A DNA stretch of 64,000 nucleotides from Proliferodiscus dingleyae (taxonomy: Eukaryota; Ascomycota; Leotiomycetes; Helotiales; Lachnaceae), in contig QYAK01000034.1 of the NCBI GenBank assembly GCA_003988795.1, positions 124,001 to 188,000 on the forward strand, read 5' to 3'. Numbering within the stretch: the first letter of the stretch is position 1; each line of letters starts with the position of its first letter. The notes under the pieces were generated by a model. The model was not told the origin of the DNA. It saw only the letters and a list, made by a program, of their open reading frames with translations, and ran no database searches. Shown in pieces: positions 21,778-32,689 of this stretch. Made by a program: the position numbers and the translations under genes.

Positions 21778-23051
21778 TCATATGATGTTCATATTCAGCC
21801 CTGGCATGCTTCCTGGCATAGCATATTCCTCTTCGCGGGCCCTCCTTCTCCATCTAAGTCCTTCTTGTTCTATTCTGTCCGACTCTGATCTTGCCCTAGC
21901 TTCTGCTTCGACTTCCCTCCTAGCCTCCTCTCTTAAATCCCTCTCCATCTCCTTCCCCTTGGCCTTGCTTATAGAAGGTGGCTCTGAACCACCACCATCG
22001 TCACCCCCCCGAGTATTCTTCTTCCTGGGCCAGAAACTTGGCAGCTCAATCTGCTGGAACCTTGGCTCAACACACCTCTCGTCGAACCACGTGTGCAACC
22101 TTGCTTCCACCAACTGAGCGATTTTAGGCACATCTTGCAGCCGTGACCTGCTCCCGACCAAGCTCCTAATCGATAGGTCAAGCCTATAATCATCCAAGAA
22201 ACTGAACGCTAACGTCGTAGCATTCATCGGGCTTCCAGGCACGAACGAGATTGACAGAGTACCACTAAACCTGACCACTGACACTGCCAGTGCGACTGGC
22301 AAGACAGCAACCAACGGCTTAGGATAGTTTAGCAGGAGCTTCGTCTCCAGCGCGAGCGTGATGAAATCACTCAGATCGACATCCATCCTTGCCTGCAATC
22401 GCCCATGCTCCCTGCTCCTCTCTCCAACGCCCAAAGTCATTCCATCCTCGTCCACCGGTATGACCCTACAGTTGCTAAAGATGGGGAAGTCCTCCCCTAG
22501 ACTGATCTCCGTGACTTTGATCTCGTCCAGGAAGTCCGGCCGCGCGGAGCCATTCAGGGCTTTTGTAAGAGAAGTGAGAATTGCATCGTCGTGCTGTGCA
22601 TCGCTGCGGAATTGTGCAATAGTCTGCGCGATCAGCACATTGAACCAATCCAGACTCTCCGGCTGGTGGCTATCCACATTATAGTATGTCTTGCTTAGAA
22701 TCGTAGTCGTTGTCAAAGGAGGCGGAACTCGCAATATGCTTGAACGTTTCTTGTTCAGGGCAGGCTGTTGGCGCGGGGTGGAGGAGCGGAGCGTTAGGAG
22801 GGATCGTTTGTGTGCGAGTGTTCGAGACCGACGCTCCGTGGCTCGTAGAGCAGCTGTCACGTCAGGGGAAGGAGGATCGCCGAAAATAAAGAACTTGATG
22901 AAAGCGCCGATAAGGATTACAATGGACAGCTGGCCTAGGAGGAGGCCCTGCGTAAAGGAGAGGCTGGGTAGGTGAGCTGGTGCCCCTCGTATGGATGGGA
23001 AAAGACTTACGAGGACTCGGCCTTTGGGGATGGGCCTTCTATGCTAGACAT
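21778..23051 (-). CDS. MMM1: ERMES subunit Mmm1
   Basis: ER membrane protein of the ER-mitochondria encounter structure, which shuttles phospholipids through SMP domains. Exons 23051-23011 and 22963-21778 give 408 residues. A short lumenal N-terminus (MSSIEGPSP) is followed by one transmembrane helix (LSFTQGLLLGQLSIVILIG, about residues 15-40) and a basic linker. The SMP domain occupies roughly residues 110-330 (ESLDWFNVLIAQTIAQ ... FSGTLSISFVPG ... LVEARLHTWF). The C-terminus is highly charged with many Arg/Glu. The tiny first coding exon restores the conserved hydrophobic start. The frame upstream of the second exon has no other ATG. Confidence 0.94.
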
Positions 23052-23680
23052 TTAAGGAGTCCGAGGGATTTCACCGCATTTTGTATTAGTGATGTATTGT
23101 TGCAGAGGTCTATAGGTGGAGTGTTGAGCCCAGACTCTTTAGTCGAATGATTGAAACGCGATTTAAATTTTGAGAACGCGTCCATCAACGTCATTGGGGG
23201 CCGAGGCTTTTCAATGTTTATGCACTTTCAATTCTCTTTCCCTAAAAAAGGCTATGATTTCTTCGCAAATATCCATCAATAGAAAATGCCTTGCTCCGTG
23301 ACTTTACAATGCACCAAACGAAAAATGTCGCAAGGACAAGAATATGTGGGAAGGTGTCTAGATATCCATTATTCGTACTCGCCACACGATAATCCCTTAA
23401 TGTACGCCTAATTCAAGGACGACGCCTGCCACCTTGTCCTATATATCATACGTGCTTTTGAAGCCTCAACCAGGCATTCGTCGCTCCTCGCCCTAATTCT
23501 ATTTTCTCGAACACAGAGTGCAAAATTATAGTACATAAATGAAAAAGGTCCTCGTCTAATCCCCCGTAAGTAAATAAGATTTCGCAATGCTGTATGCTCA
23601 ATGTTCAAATCTTGGGGCGAACAAAATCCGGTGCAGCGGCCGCGAAAAAAATTAAAAGAGGGCACTGCACGAGCTCAGCT
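23052..23680. other. intergenic region between MMM1 and VRG4
   Basis: About 630 bp with the MMM1 promoter and the VRG4 3' UTR. It is somewhat A/T-rich and contains no supportable gene. Confidence 0.5.
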
Positions 23681-25010
23681 CTATGAGCTCGCTGCATCCC
23701 GGTTGCTTTGGGAACTAGCACTCATCACTGGTTGTTGAGTGGGCAGCGTCATTTTGCTCATCTGCGTTTGCCTAACCTTCGCCCAAGCGTAGACGATACC
23801 ACTAACAAATCCAATGATGATAGCTGATACGCTGCCAAACGTGACTGGTGCCGCAAAGAAAATGAGGCCGCTAACAGCAATAGGAAGCTTGTTAAGTGCT
23901 CCGACCATGGAATAAGTGGTTGAAGAAGTGACACGGATGCACCAGGCAGAACAGTAGGAGATGAATATGGTGGCGAGACCGGAGTAGACGAAGCCCGTGA
24001 TGAGTTTGTTTCTCGACTCGAGCGGGAAGTTCTTGACGATATTCTCGGATGACCAGTTCTCGAAGACAAAGGAGCAAACAAATAGGACTGGAATGGTGAG
24101 AAGATTATTGTAAAACATGGCTACAGAGTCATCAGCAAGCACTCGAAAGGCAGGAGTCTCGGAAACCTACTGTCCCAATCCTTGAAGTTCATCTTCTTGA
24201 TGACCTTACGCATTGACAGGACGTATGCCGCCGTGCAGAACACATTCATTCCCATCCACGCATATCCAGCATTTAACGTAGAGAGTGCTTCAGCAGCCTC
24301 ATGAGATTTCGCAGCCGGGTTTCCGTACAAGGCATGCTGAATATCTGCCCAAGCAGCTACCACAGAGCTAAGAACCATGAGTCCAAAGGAGAAGAGGGCT
24401 GAAGCAGTGACACTGCCGCCAAACCATAGTACTTCGCCATACGCAATGACAATGATTGTCAAGTTCTTGAATATGGTATAGACAGGAACGGAGAGGAACT
24501 GGAGTGCTTTGGTACTCGTGTAGATCATACCAACCAAAAGAAGTGAGATTGGGAACCCTATTTCAGTCTTAGTGCTGCGGTTTTTACCTGGGTGAAATAT
24601 CACTTACATGTCTTTGCCTTCTTTGTATCGAACGGAGCTAGGTTCGTAATCATTCCCACCTGCTTGCAGATGATAATAGCAATAATACAGACAAGAGACT
24701 GCGGCTGAGATCAGTTTTGTCCCCGATTTGTCTTTATCTTCCAGGGGCTCACTTGAATTGCCAGATAGAAGAAGTTCAGATTCCAATTGGGTCCAGAAAC
24801 ACAGTATTTGTTAGTCACGGTCATAGATATCGATGCCAGACAGTATGCCAAGATTGATATTGGGGGACTATTGGTAATGTTTGAAAGTGCAGGCGGTGCA
24901 GCACTTCTGCTGGGTCTCGGACCCAGGAACGGTTCCTTCTGGGAGGGGGAAGATCTCCCACTGAATTCGGACATCTTGATGGCATAGTCTTCGTTCTTTT
25001 TGTCATCCAT
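23681..25010 (-). CDS. VRG4: Golgi GDP-mannose transporter
   Basis: Antiporter that brings GDP-mannose into the Golgi lumen in exchange for GMP, for protein and lipid mannosylation. It is essential in yeast. Exons: 25010-24753, 24698-24608, 24557-24171 and 24120-23681, total 391 residues. A soluble N-terminus of about 45 residues is followed by about ten membrane helices of the nucleotide-sugar transporter family. The signature GALNKLP (GDP-mannose binding) is present near the C-terminal third. FYLAIQ-SLVCII, T-WFPISLL and WD-TMFYNNLL are the restored splice junctions. The start is the first ATG of the soluble head (MDDKKNEDYAIKMSEFS). It is divergent from the PLP1-like gene and 3 kb from SUR1, an enzyme that uses its product. 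Confidence 0.95.
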
Positions 25011-25551
25011 TTCGGCGGCGAGTAGAATCTTCCTGAGGAAATGGCAGTGGAAGATAGAGGACGCGCAAGTGCTTCAGGGGACTCTGAGAATGATTGGGCA
25101 ACGCCTGCAAGACCGCAAAAGATACACAGCCGGTATCGCAATATTATCCGATATTCCCAAGGCCGTTCGAGTCGTCGAGTCGTGTATGTCTGGGTTCTGC
25201 CAAAGAGGACGAGAAAGGGTCTGTTGAGAAAGTTGGTGGCTTCTCCTGTCGGATTTCTTAGCGCCTTTTCCCCAAATTAGACCTTGAGCATCCCAGGGGC
25301 CAAGATTGCGCCCCTCCAAATCCACGAGATCCGGGATGGCTTGGTTGCCGTGCAATTATCTGAGAGCAAATGTCATTAATGGACACAATTCTGTAGCCTA
25401 TCTTGAAATATTCGGATAGTGTTGTTCGCCCACCCTCTATTCCGAGGTAGGCTGGAAGGTAGGGCCTTTTTCCCAGCTTGTTCCCGCCGCGTCGATCGAA
25501 CGACGGCCTGCAAAACGCGTCTGCCAGCACTTCTCTTCAATAGTCAACGAC
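25011..25551. other. divergent promoter between VRG4 and PLP1
   Basis: About 540 bp shared by two divergent genes. No conserved frame is seen. Confidence 0.5.
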
Positions 25552-26218
25552 ATGTCCAAGCTCGATTCCCACGTCGCCTCTGTTCTCGACACCGCGCAGT
25601 CTGATGACGAAGATGCCCTCATCGCGTCCCTCGAAGACTCGCCTGCGCTAGACGCCTTCCGTGAGCAAAGAATCCAGCAATTGCACTCTGAGTTCACGCG
25701 AGCCAAGTCGCAAAAGAGTCAGGGTTTTGGGAGTTATGCGGAGATCAAAGAAGAGAAGTCTCTGATGGATCTGACTACGGAGGTCAAATTTGCAGTTGTC
25801 CATTTTGCAAGGAATGATTTTGCTAGGTGCGGGGTTATGGATAGTCACTTAGAAGTAACGGATCCTTTCTAGATCTATGTACAGCAACTGACTGGGATAG
25901 GCGTTGGCTCCAAAGCATTTCGACACAAGATTTTTGAAGATTGACGTGGACAATGCACCCTTCCTGGTCACGAAGCTGAAGGTACAGGTCCTGCCTTGCG
26001 TACTAGCGTTTGTAGATGGCAAAAGCGTGGATCGGATCGTCGGCTTCGAAGGACTGGGATTTGGACAAGATACCTTCACGACGAAAGATCTAGAAGTTAG
26101 ACTCTTGGCTTCTGGCGTCATTCAGAGAGCCAAGGCGACTGAGAACGCTGGAGGCTTACGATTTAGAGTTGAGGCGCCGAAGAAGGTCGATAGTGACGAT
26201 GACGATGACTGGGACTGA
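25552..26218 (+). CDS. PLP1: phosducin-like thioredoxin-fold protein (PLP1/TXNDC9)
   Basis: Cytosolic co-chaperone of the CCT/TRiC chaperonin that helps fold actin and tubulin. Exons 25552-25854 and 25901-26218 give 206 residues. The N-terminal helix region (EQRIQQLHSEFTRAKSQKSQGFGSY) and the block KFAVVHFARNDFARCGVMDSHLE are typical. The thioredoxin-like part continues with RFLKIDVDNAPFLVTKLKVQVLPC and ends in an acidic tail. The usual CxxC redox pair is absent, as in TXNDC9 relatives (only the Cys of FARCG is in that region), so a redox role is unlikely. The 46-nt intron joins HLE to ALAPKH. Confidence 0.92.
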
Positions 26219-26693
26219 GAGGGCAATATGAGGCGCGTGGCTGAGCTCAGGCTAAAGATCAAAAGAAATCGTGAGCCAACGCTATCATGAGCTGACAGCG
26301 GTCCAGCGCTAGAAGGCCCTCAAGAAACCCAGAGCGGATGCATTCTATAAGGAACAGTGCTAGTCCTCCAGCAAGTCCTTAACCCTAACCGCAATCATAG
26401 GACCACTTATTTTTGATCAATTGATTCGTCATGGTCATCTAATGGAAAGCATGATTAGCAATATGATTGTGCTGCGATATATGATTGTGTGATGTGGTTT
26501 GCCTCTCCCAATGTTACCGCACACCGACCCTCTCACGCGCCGAAACGCCATAGGCCCTGCCAGATACAGTTTTACAGTGCGCATTAATATCATTTCGACT
26601 CAATGTATCAGCAAGATGTTATCTGCCCAAATAGCAAGTGTCCACTCTCTTGTCAGCTAAGTTCTGCCGTTTCCAGCACGTCCTGACTCCTTC
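26219..26693. other. intergenic region between PLP1 and PAR32-like genes (convergent)
   Basis: About 475 bp between two stop codons. Holds two 3' UTRs. A single TTAACCCTAACC stretch near 26380 resembles telomere repeats by chance. Confidence 0.5.
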
Positions 26694-27216
26694 TCAAGCA
26701 GGTGTCTTATCCGACTTGGTGTTTGCCTTGAAAAGTCTGATAATCATGTCTTTCATCCTGTCCGCACCGCTACGTGGCGCAAGCATCGGGTAAGAATAAG
26801 TTGACGAAGCGGCCGACGCTGTGCTGGGGCAGGAAAGGTTTCCAACGCCTCCGATTCCATGATGCCAAACAGTTGGCCTGTTCTCCTTCTCGAGAGCCTG
26901 AAGGGCATGGATTTCTCCGTGAGTTGTGACGGGTCGTTCTTCATCTTTGTGACAGTTGCCGGATCCCCCAATGCCAGTATGGAACGATCCCGTGGTCTGC
27001 GGGCTGATCTGTGGTCTTGGCTGGGCATCTTGAACTTCGGATTCTAGGTGATCGCGGAATCAGTGTCCAGGACAGAGATGGGCCTAGGTGGCTGTGAGTG
27101 ATCTTACTTGTGTGGAAATTGCCTCTGCCGCCAATTCCAGACTTGATATATGGACTTTCTTTGGTGGGAACAAGTTGAGCTGTGCTACTCGATGCGAGAG
27201 TATTGAGCGTAGTCAT
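26694..27216 (-). CDS. PAR32: PAR32-like protein with Gly-Gly-Asn repeats (DUF3602)
   Basis: Member of the fungal DUF3602 family. Yeast Par32/Amu1 is a TORC1-regulated phosphoprotein that controls ammonium transporters; the role here is inferred. Exons 27216-27108 and 27043-26694 give 152 residues. Three copies of the family repeat are visible: YIKSGIGGRGNFHTS (from about residue 23), SFHTGIGGSGNCHK (middle) and VWHHGIGGVGNLS (about residue 105). A basic, Met-rich end (RMKDMIIRLFKAN) follows. Splicing is required, since the first exon alone holds only one repeat and then runs into unrelated frame. The acceptor CACCTAG joins FHT to KSEVQDAQPRPQ. Confidence 0.8.
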
Positions 27217-28191
27217 GGCTGGAGGAGGCCCTGGGACCCGAGACGATACTCAAGAGCAGTCCAGCCTTGTTTCTAGAGTCAGGAATGATCGAAAGAGGGG
27301 GTTGTAGGTGACGTTGACAGAAAACTCGCTTGATGGAAGAGGTGACTCGGCGGGGCTTCCTGGTAAACATCACGAGAAGGCGCAACGGAATTACTCCTCA
27401 ACGAAGCGAGCGGGACTTTTAGTTGCATTGCCAACAGGTCAGAAATGCATCGACTGTGAGTTACTCAAAGGAGAAAAACGACTCATCGTATTCAGCGTAT
27501 TCATCTCTGCATCACTATCTTTGAGTCCTTACAAAAGGACAAACAGGCTTGGATGGTTGCAACCCCTCCCAGCTATACCAGGCCTGGGGACGCGTCTGCC
27601 ATCGTGCAGACGGGCATATGAACGACGCTGTTGAGAGACTCTCTATGCCTCTAGCAGAGTCATTTTCTGACTTTCAGAAACGTCTTTCGGTCTCGGTAGC
27701 TTAGACTTATAACCCTCCAGCATAGCTTGTCCACCCATCTTACCACGCCATAAAGAGTGCTCAATGAGGACTATAAAAGCATGGAACATATAGCAGTACA
27801 TGAGCCCACACGCTTCAAAGGTCTTCTTGTGCTGCTCGAGTAACTTCAATTTAGACTTCTAGAGCTATTTAAAAGAAACAATATTTCATACGAGATAGGG
27901 CGTGTGATTTCTTTTTCTTCTTCTTCTTCTGTTCTTTTCTTTTTTCATAGGAAAGGGGCTCGCGTAACCTGAGGTGCTGTGCAGTACTGCGCGTGCAGAT
28001 CAATGACGAATGGGCCATCAGCGTACCCCCATATTCGTGATTCTCGGCCCCGCCAAACTTTTTATATTGGCGCGGCAGTACCATTGCAGTCTCATCTTCC
28101 CCAATCTCACATCATCCCTTGTCCGCTTCAGAAAGACTTGTCAATACCACTTCTAGATTGCTGGAACTCTAGCTGAGCAGCATCTGTAAGC
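27217..28191. other. divergent intergenic region between PAR32-like and ADI1 genes
   Basis: About 975 bp. It includes a TTC/T-rich run (27908-27945) and short frames with no similarity I recognise. It should hold both promoters. Confidence 0.5.
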
Positions 28192-28879
28192 ATGAGAGCA
28201 TACTGGTTCGACAACGAGAAGGCGCGCATGCTCCGCACACCCCGCACCTGCACATTGCCCAAACTAATCCATCACGCAGGGCGACCAACGTGAGCTCCAC
28301 GACTCCGGCCGTGCCGTCGATCCTTCCTACCTATCCAATCTCGGCGTTCTATACTACCACATCAGCGACGAGAAAGATGTCGACAAATTAGCTACCGAGC
28401 GAAGCTACAAGAACCGCGATGTGATCACCGTCTCACCGAGCGCAATGGGAGATGTGTATGAGGACAAAGTCAAGATGTTCTTCAACGAGCACTTGCATGA
28501 GGATGAGGAGATCCGGTATATCAGAGATGGGACGGGCTTCTTTGACGTGAGAAGTGAGGGCGATGAATGGGTACGGATTTACCTGGAAAAGGATGATTTG
28601 ATTGTAAGGGCGCAAAATTAGATTATGGGTAAGTGGCAAAAGCTGATGATGGTCCAGATCCTGCCAGCTGGCATCTACCACCGGTTTACAACAGATAGCA
28701 AGAACGTTAGTATAAGGTATTTAGAAACGGATGTTCTGATTGCTGACGTTTGGTAGTATATCAAGGCGATGAGACTATTCAAAGACGAACCTAAGTGGAC
28801 TCCTCTAAATCGCGGTCCTGAGGTTGATATTAACCCGCACCGCAAAGTGTACCTGAACAGTCAGACTGCCGTAGTGTAG
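28192..28879 (+). CDS. ADI1: acireductone dioxygenase
   Basis: Cupin enzyme of the methionine salvage pathway. It oxidises acireductone to the keto-acid precursor of methionine (Fe form). Exons: 28192-28221, 28280-28603, 28658-28705 and 28757-28879, total 174 residues, the normal size. MRAYWFDN is the standard start. The metal ligands are in the cupin block NEHLHEDEEIRY (two His and a Glu) and the later His of GIYHRFTTD. The first intron begins with GC instead of GT (AAG/GCGCGC) and ends CACGCAG. No GT donor gives the required frame, so this is a GC-AG intron. The other introns are normal. The gene is convergent with the amine oxidase. Confidence 0.92.
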
Positions 28880-29214
28880 TCAAGTGTCAGGGAGGGAAGA
28901 GAGTGTTTGGGGTCGTGTTTTGCTAGCCAGTATACCATAGTCTTCTCCAGCATTCGTGTATTTCTTGTTCCTTCCATACGAGTCCGTGTACGCTCGTGAT
29001 ATTTTGAGATCCATGAAATCTTAGCCGACAAGTGACGCGTGTGAGCATCGTTTGTGAGCCGTTTGGCCTGCGACCAAGCAAGGAGATATTATAAGCCGAC
29101 TTCCCAGCGGATGGTATAGAAACCAATTTCCAGGTTCAATTCCTCCCCTCCATCAAATTATATAAATAGCTCATATTTGTCTCTATTCGTGGCCCGGTAT
29201 CATATCCTGTTAAG
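28880..29214. other. intergenic region between ADI1 and the amine oxidase (convergent)
   Basis: About 335 bp between two stop codons, holding 3' UTRs. A GGTTCAATTCC string near 29131 resembles a tRNA B box, but no cloverleaf can be drawn around it. Confidence 0.5.
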
Positions 29215-31859
29215 TTAGGTTCCAGATCGGTCTGGAAATGAAAAGTCAGATCGAACTCCGCCAAGTACAGGACCATCCAGTCGACTCACTGTTTTCAAAT
29301 AGACGCCATCTCGATGCCTTCCCCCATAGTACCGAACATTCGTCCCTTCGTCACTCAACTCTAGTTTCACACCCTGAGCCCTTTGTCGACTCGGGTCTCT
29401 ATTGTGGAAATTAAAAGGTGTAAACATGACAGACGATGCGGAGGTATGCATCAGCGTGTTCGGGATATCTCCTGAGTGAGGGATATGATGCGAGCCAAGG
29501 TTGAAGTAGAAAACCCTGGACAAGTCATTAGTACTTTACATGTCCGGACTGCGTGGGAGGTTCTCTCACAAATCTTCGTCCACAACGTCCTCACCATTGA
29601 CGAATTTCCCGAAATCCACAAGAGGATCTTGAGGTTCAAAGAAATTGAGAGGCTCTGCACTCCTTGGCTCGGTATCTTTCCGCTTCAAAATCCAAAAGTC
29701 CTTGTATGCCCACTCCGCACTCTTGCCTAACGCCGTCGAGTTCAAGATACTTAAGTGTGAAGGATTCCCCATTCCTGTCCCAGGCGTGATACGATAGCCC
29801 CTTTTCTCGCCCCAAGAATTTGTCGAGTTTGCGTTTGTGACGATGAACATTTCTCCAGCATTAACGGGCCAATTTAGGCCGATCTCTTGCTCTACCGCTT
29901 TCTCTACGAGATGCATTGTGTTGCGCGGGGTCGTGGCATCTTCGTCCCATGTATACTTCTGCGTAGTAGGTTCTATCGCAATCCGAGCAAAATTATTAGA
30001 GGGGCCAGCAACATCTAAGTCGACTTTGAAATTCAAGACGTGGTCATGCATGCTCGTTGCCAATGCATCATGAACTCTATATCCGTACTCATCTCTTGTG
30101 GCACTCTCAGAGGCAGATGGGCGAAAGGCAGCCCAGATGAAGCCACTTGCTCGTATCTTGACCTCAATTGTGCCATCAAGGTAGAACAAGTACTCAATGG
30201 TAAAGTCATAGTTGCCCATAGTTGCCACAGACCTCACAACCAGATAACTGCTCCTTGATATTGACACATGTTCAAAAGAAGTATGGCGCTGCAGTGCATG
30301 ATCGGCCGTGTACTCAAAAACGCAAATGCTGTGCTTACGAGTGATCGACTCTTCTCTGGAGTATGATGGCCCAAAGAGATTACTAGCATAGTTATGATAG
30401 GTAGCGGAGAGATAAGCTGCATAGGAAGGACAGTCATATCCGGGGACAAGTTCTCGCGAAGAGAGACCCATGAACCCAAGAGTGTCCATGATCGCTAAGC
30501 CGCCTTGTCCAGGCTCGTCGCCTGCGTAGTGTGCCAGGGCTTCTTGAAGGCCAACTTCGAAGATGACGAGATCATCGTCGAACCTGATATCGTGAAGTGA
30601 GAGCCCTCTCTGCTGTGAGGTGCTGATGTAGAACTCGAAGCCCATCCACGAAACAAACTTCTGCTCGTGATCTATTTCAACGCGTGGCCCTGCCGGCTGT
30701 ACCATTGTCGGTGGTGGAAGCTCTCTACCAGAGGGGCCGCTCCCAAAGTCTTCGGTATCGGTCCATGCCCCGTTCAAATTAAGGGGGGCAACCTCAAAAT
30801 TCGGAGATCTCATAGCTTCCCGAAGGTCAGAGGCAGACCCATAAAGGATTCCGTTGTAGTACCACTTCGAGATGTTCCAGGTTGCTGGATCTCTTGTGGA
30901 CGCCGCCTCTGTGTCTAGTAAGTACAAACAACAATCCTAAGTGTAAGGGGCTCACCGAGCTGAAAGTAGAGTCCCTGGGGTAAAAGCCATTTCGCATCCG
31001 AGCTATGGTCTTTACGGTAGAATTGTATCCACGTAGCAAAGGTGCGATTTCCTATGAACGAAGAGCCTGTCATCGGGTCCAAGCCATCTGGGCCCGCAAA
31101 AATGTCCTGAGCAAGGTTGTTAGCAAGCATTCTTAGCTGGATTTGCAACTCACGGTTCCTAGGAGCGCTTGAGTAATATCGGAAACATTGGCCATTATAT
31201 CAACCATCCCTTTTAGGACATTTTCTTGCTCGGCAAGCAAGTTGACTACATGATGCCTTCCTGAGTTGAATATATAGTCTAAGGGTCTGATCACAGAAGC
31301 TTCGTTTAAAGGAAATGGGCCGACCTATATCCTTTAGCTGATAGTGGGAAAATTAGAATTCATAAAACGAACCATATAATTGACAAATTGTGGTTCTTCC
31401 GTTGCTCCCTGAGCCACCACAACACGTGCCCAACGCTCTGGATGGCGAGTAGAATCACCGAGATAACTCAGAATGTCTGACTTATTTGGATGCAAGACTT
31501 CCAGTTGAACCAAACTGTTATCGTGGCTATGCAAAACCAATGAATAACGCCTTCTCGATCCGGGATAAGGTAAATCAGAAGACCAACCTTGTCGCTTTCG
31601 TCTTCTCCGTCAAGTTTAACTTTAGATCCAAGTGTAGAAATTCTAGAAGCTCGTTTGCTTCTTTCTCATTTAGATCAGCCCACACGTTTTGCCTAGCAGC
31701 TTGAAAGTTGCTTAGTTGAGGAGTCTTATGTGTTGAAGCGAGGAAATCAAGATAACTATTGACATGCTGCATGAAAGGGGCTGAAGCGAGGAGAACCAAG
31801 AAGAGGAAAACGAAAACGGCAGTAGCAGCTACCCATGACTTTGTATAGGCCATGGTCAT
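29215..31859 (-). CDS. copper amine oxidase with N-terminal signal anchor
   Basis: Oxidises primary amines to aldehydes with release of ammonia and hydrogen peroxide, using copper and a self-made topaquinone. Exons: 31859-31588, 31526-31373, 31324-31154, 31106-30956, 30914-29570 and 29515-29215, total 797 residues. A hydrophobic segment at about residues 10-30 suggests secretion or membrane anchoring. Visible active-site residues are the topaquinone Tyr in GNYDF (Tyr about 485), the catalytic-base Asp in IMDTLGFMG (about 393), copper His in MHDHV (about 539 and 541) and the third His in NLGSHHIPHSGD (about 708). Several N-glycosylation sites occur. It differs from the peroxisomal fungal amine oxidases by its N-terminal hydrophobic segment. 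The substrate cannot be told. Confidence 0.92.
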
Positions 31860-32689
31860 CGAAATGAGCCTGGCTTTGAAGGGTTGAGGTTTAAGTTTCC
31901 TCTTTATCTACAGCTGCAGGCCCTGTATATAGCGGGGTGTAAGATCTAACTCAATCAGGAAACGTATAATGTGTGATGGTAGGCTGTAAAATCCCTGTAT
32001 TGAGCACTTGAAAAACGGATAACTGATCTTGCATCGATAATTCCGGCTGTATTATTACCGAAGACTTTGCTACTAGCAAAGAGGGGGATTTAGTAGAATA
32101 ACGCTTTCTTCAAGTTTGAGTGAAGGGCAGGAGACAGTTGAGTGACCATGAGGTCAGATCTCGAAAGTTGCTTCTGTCTCCCGGGTGCGTGAATAGTATA
32201 TTACGGTTGAATCGAATTTGAAATTCTTGCTGAGACATTACAATGCTAGTTCTCACGCAGTCCTTTTATTTGTAAGTATGTTGTGGCTGATTGATGTTGA
32301 AAGTCATATAATCTACGGGCTTGCCGTAACCATGATTCAACTGATTTTGCCAAGGGGCCTCTGACTTGAGCTACCTACCTAAGTAAGCACTGGCTGATTA
32401 TGTCGTCTCTATAACTTTGCAATTAGTTTTCATGTTTTGAATTCTTAGGGATATTGTGTCCTTCAAGTCTCTGGGTTCGTGCTCCAGAGATGACACCTAG
32501 CGCATTAGACGTTTTGTGGCGGCTGAAGATGCTTCCATACATAGCCTCACTACAAGCTCAATTAGGCCACTTCGCCGCCTATTCGCAGGCAGCGGGCCCC
32601 ACCTATAAAGTATGAACGTCTGGCAAGATTTTCGTGAGCATCCTCCATACTTTCCCAAAAAGCTCATGATTTGATTTAGTTGATGAAAT
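31860..32689. other. divergent intergenic region between the amine oxidase and HET genes
   Basis: About 830 bp, rather A/T-rich, with no supportable coding frame. Holds the two promoters. Confidence 0.5.

Noticed and set aside
26375..26392. Telomere-like TTAACCCTAACC
   Set aside because: A single unit and a half with no array; another partial copy near 54266 shows it occurs by chance.
29080..29165. Possible tRNA (GGTTCAATTCC string)
   Set aside because: No A box at the right distance and no acceptor or T-stem pairing.
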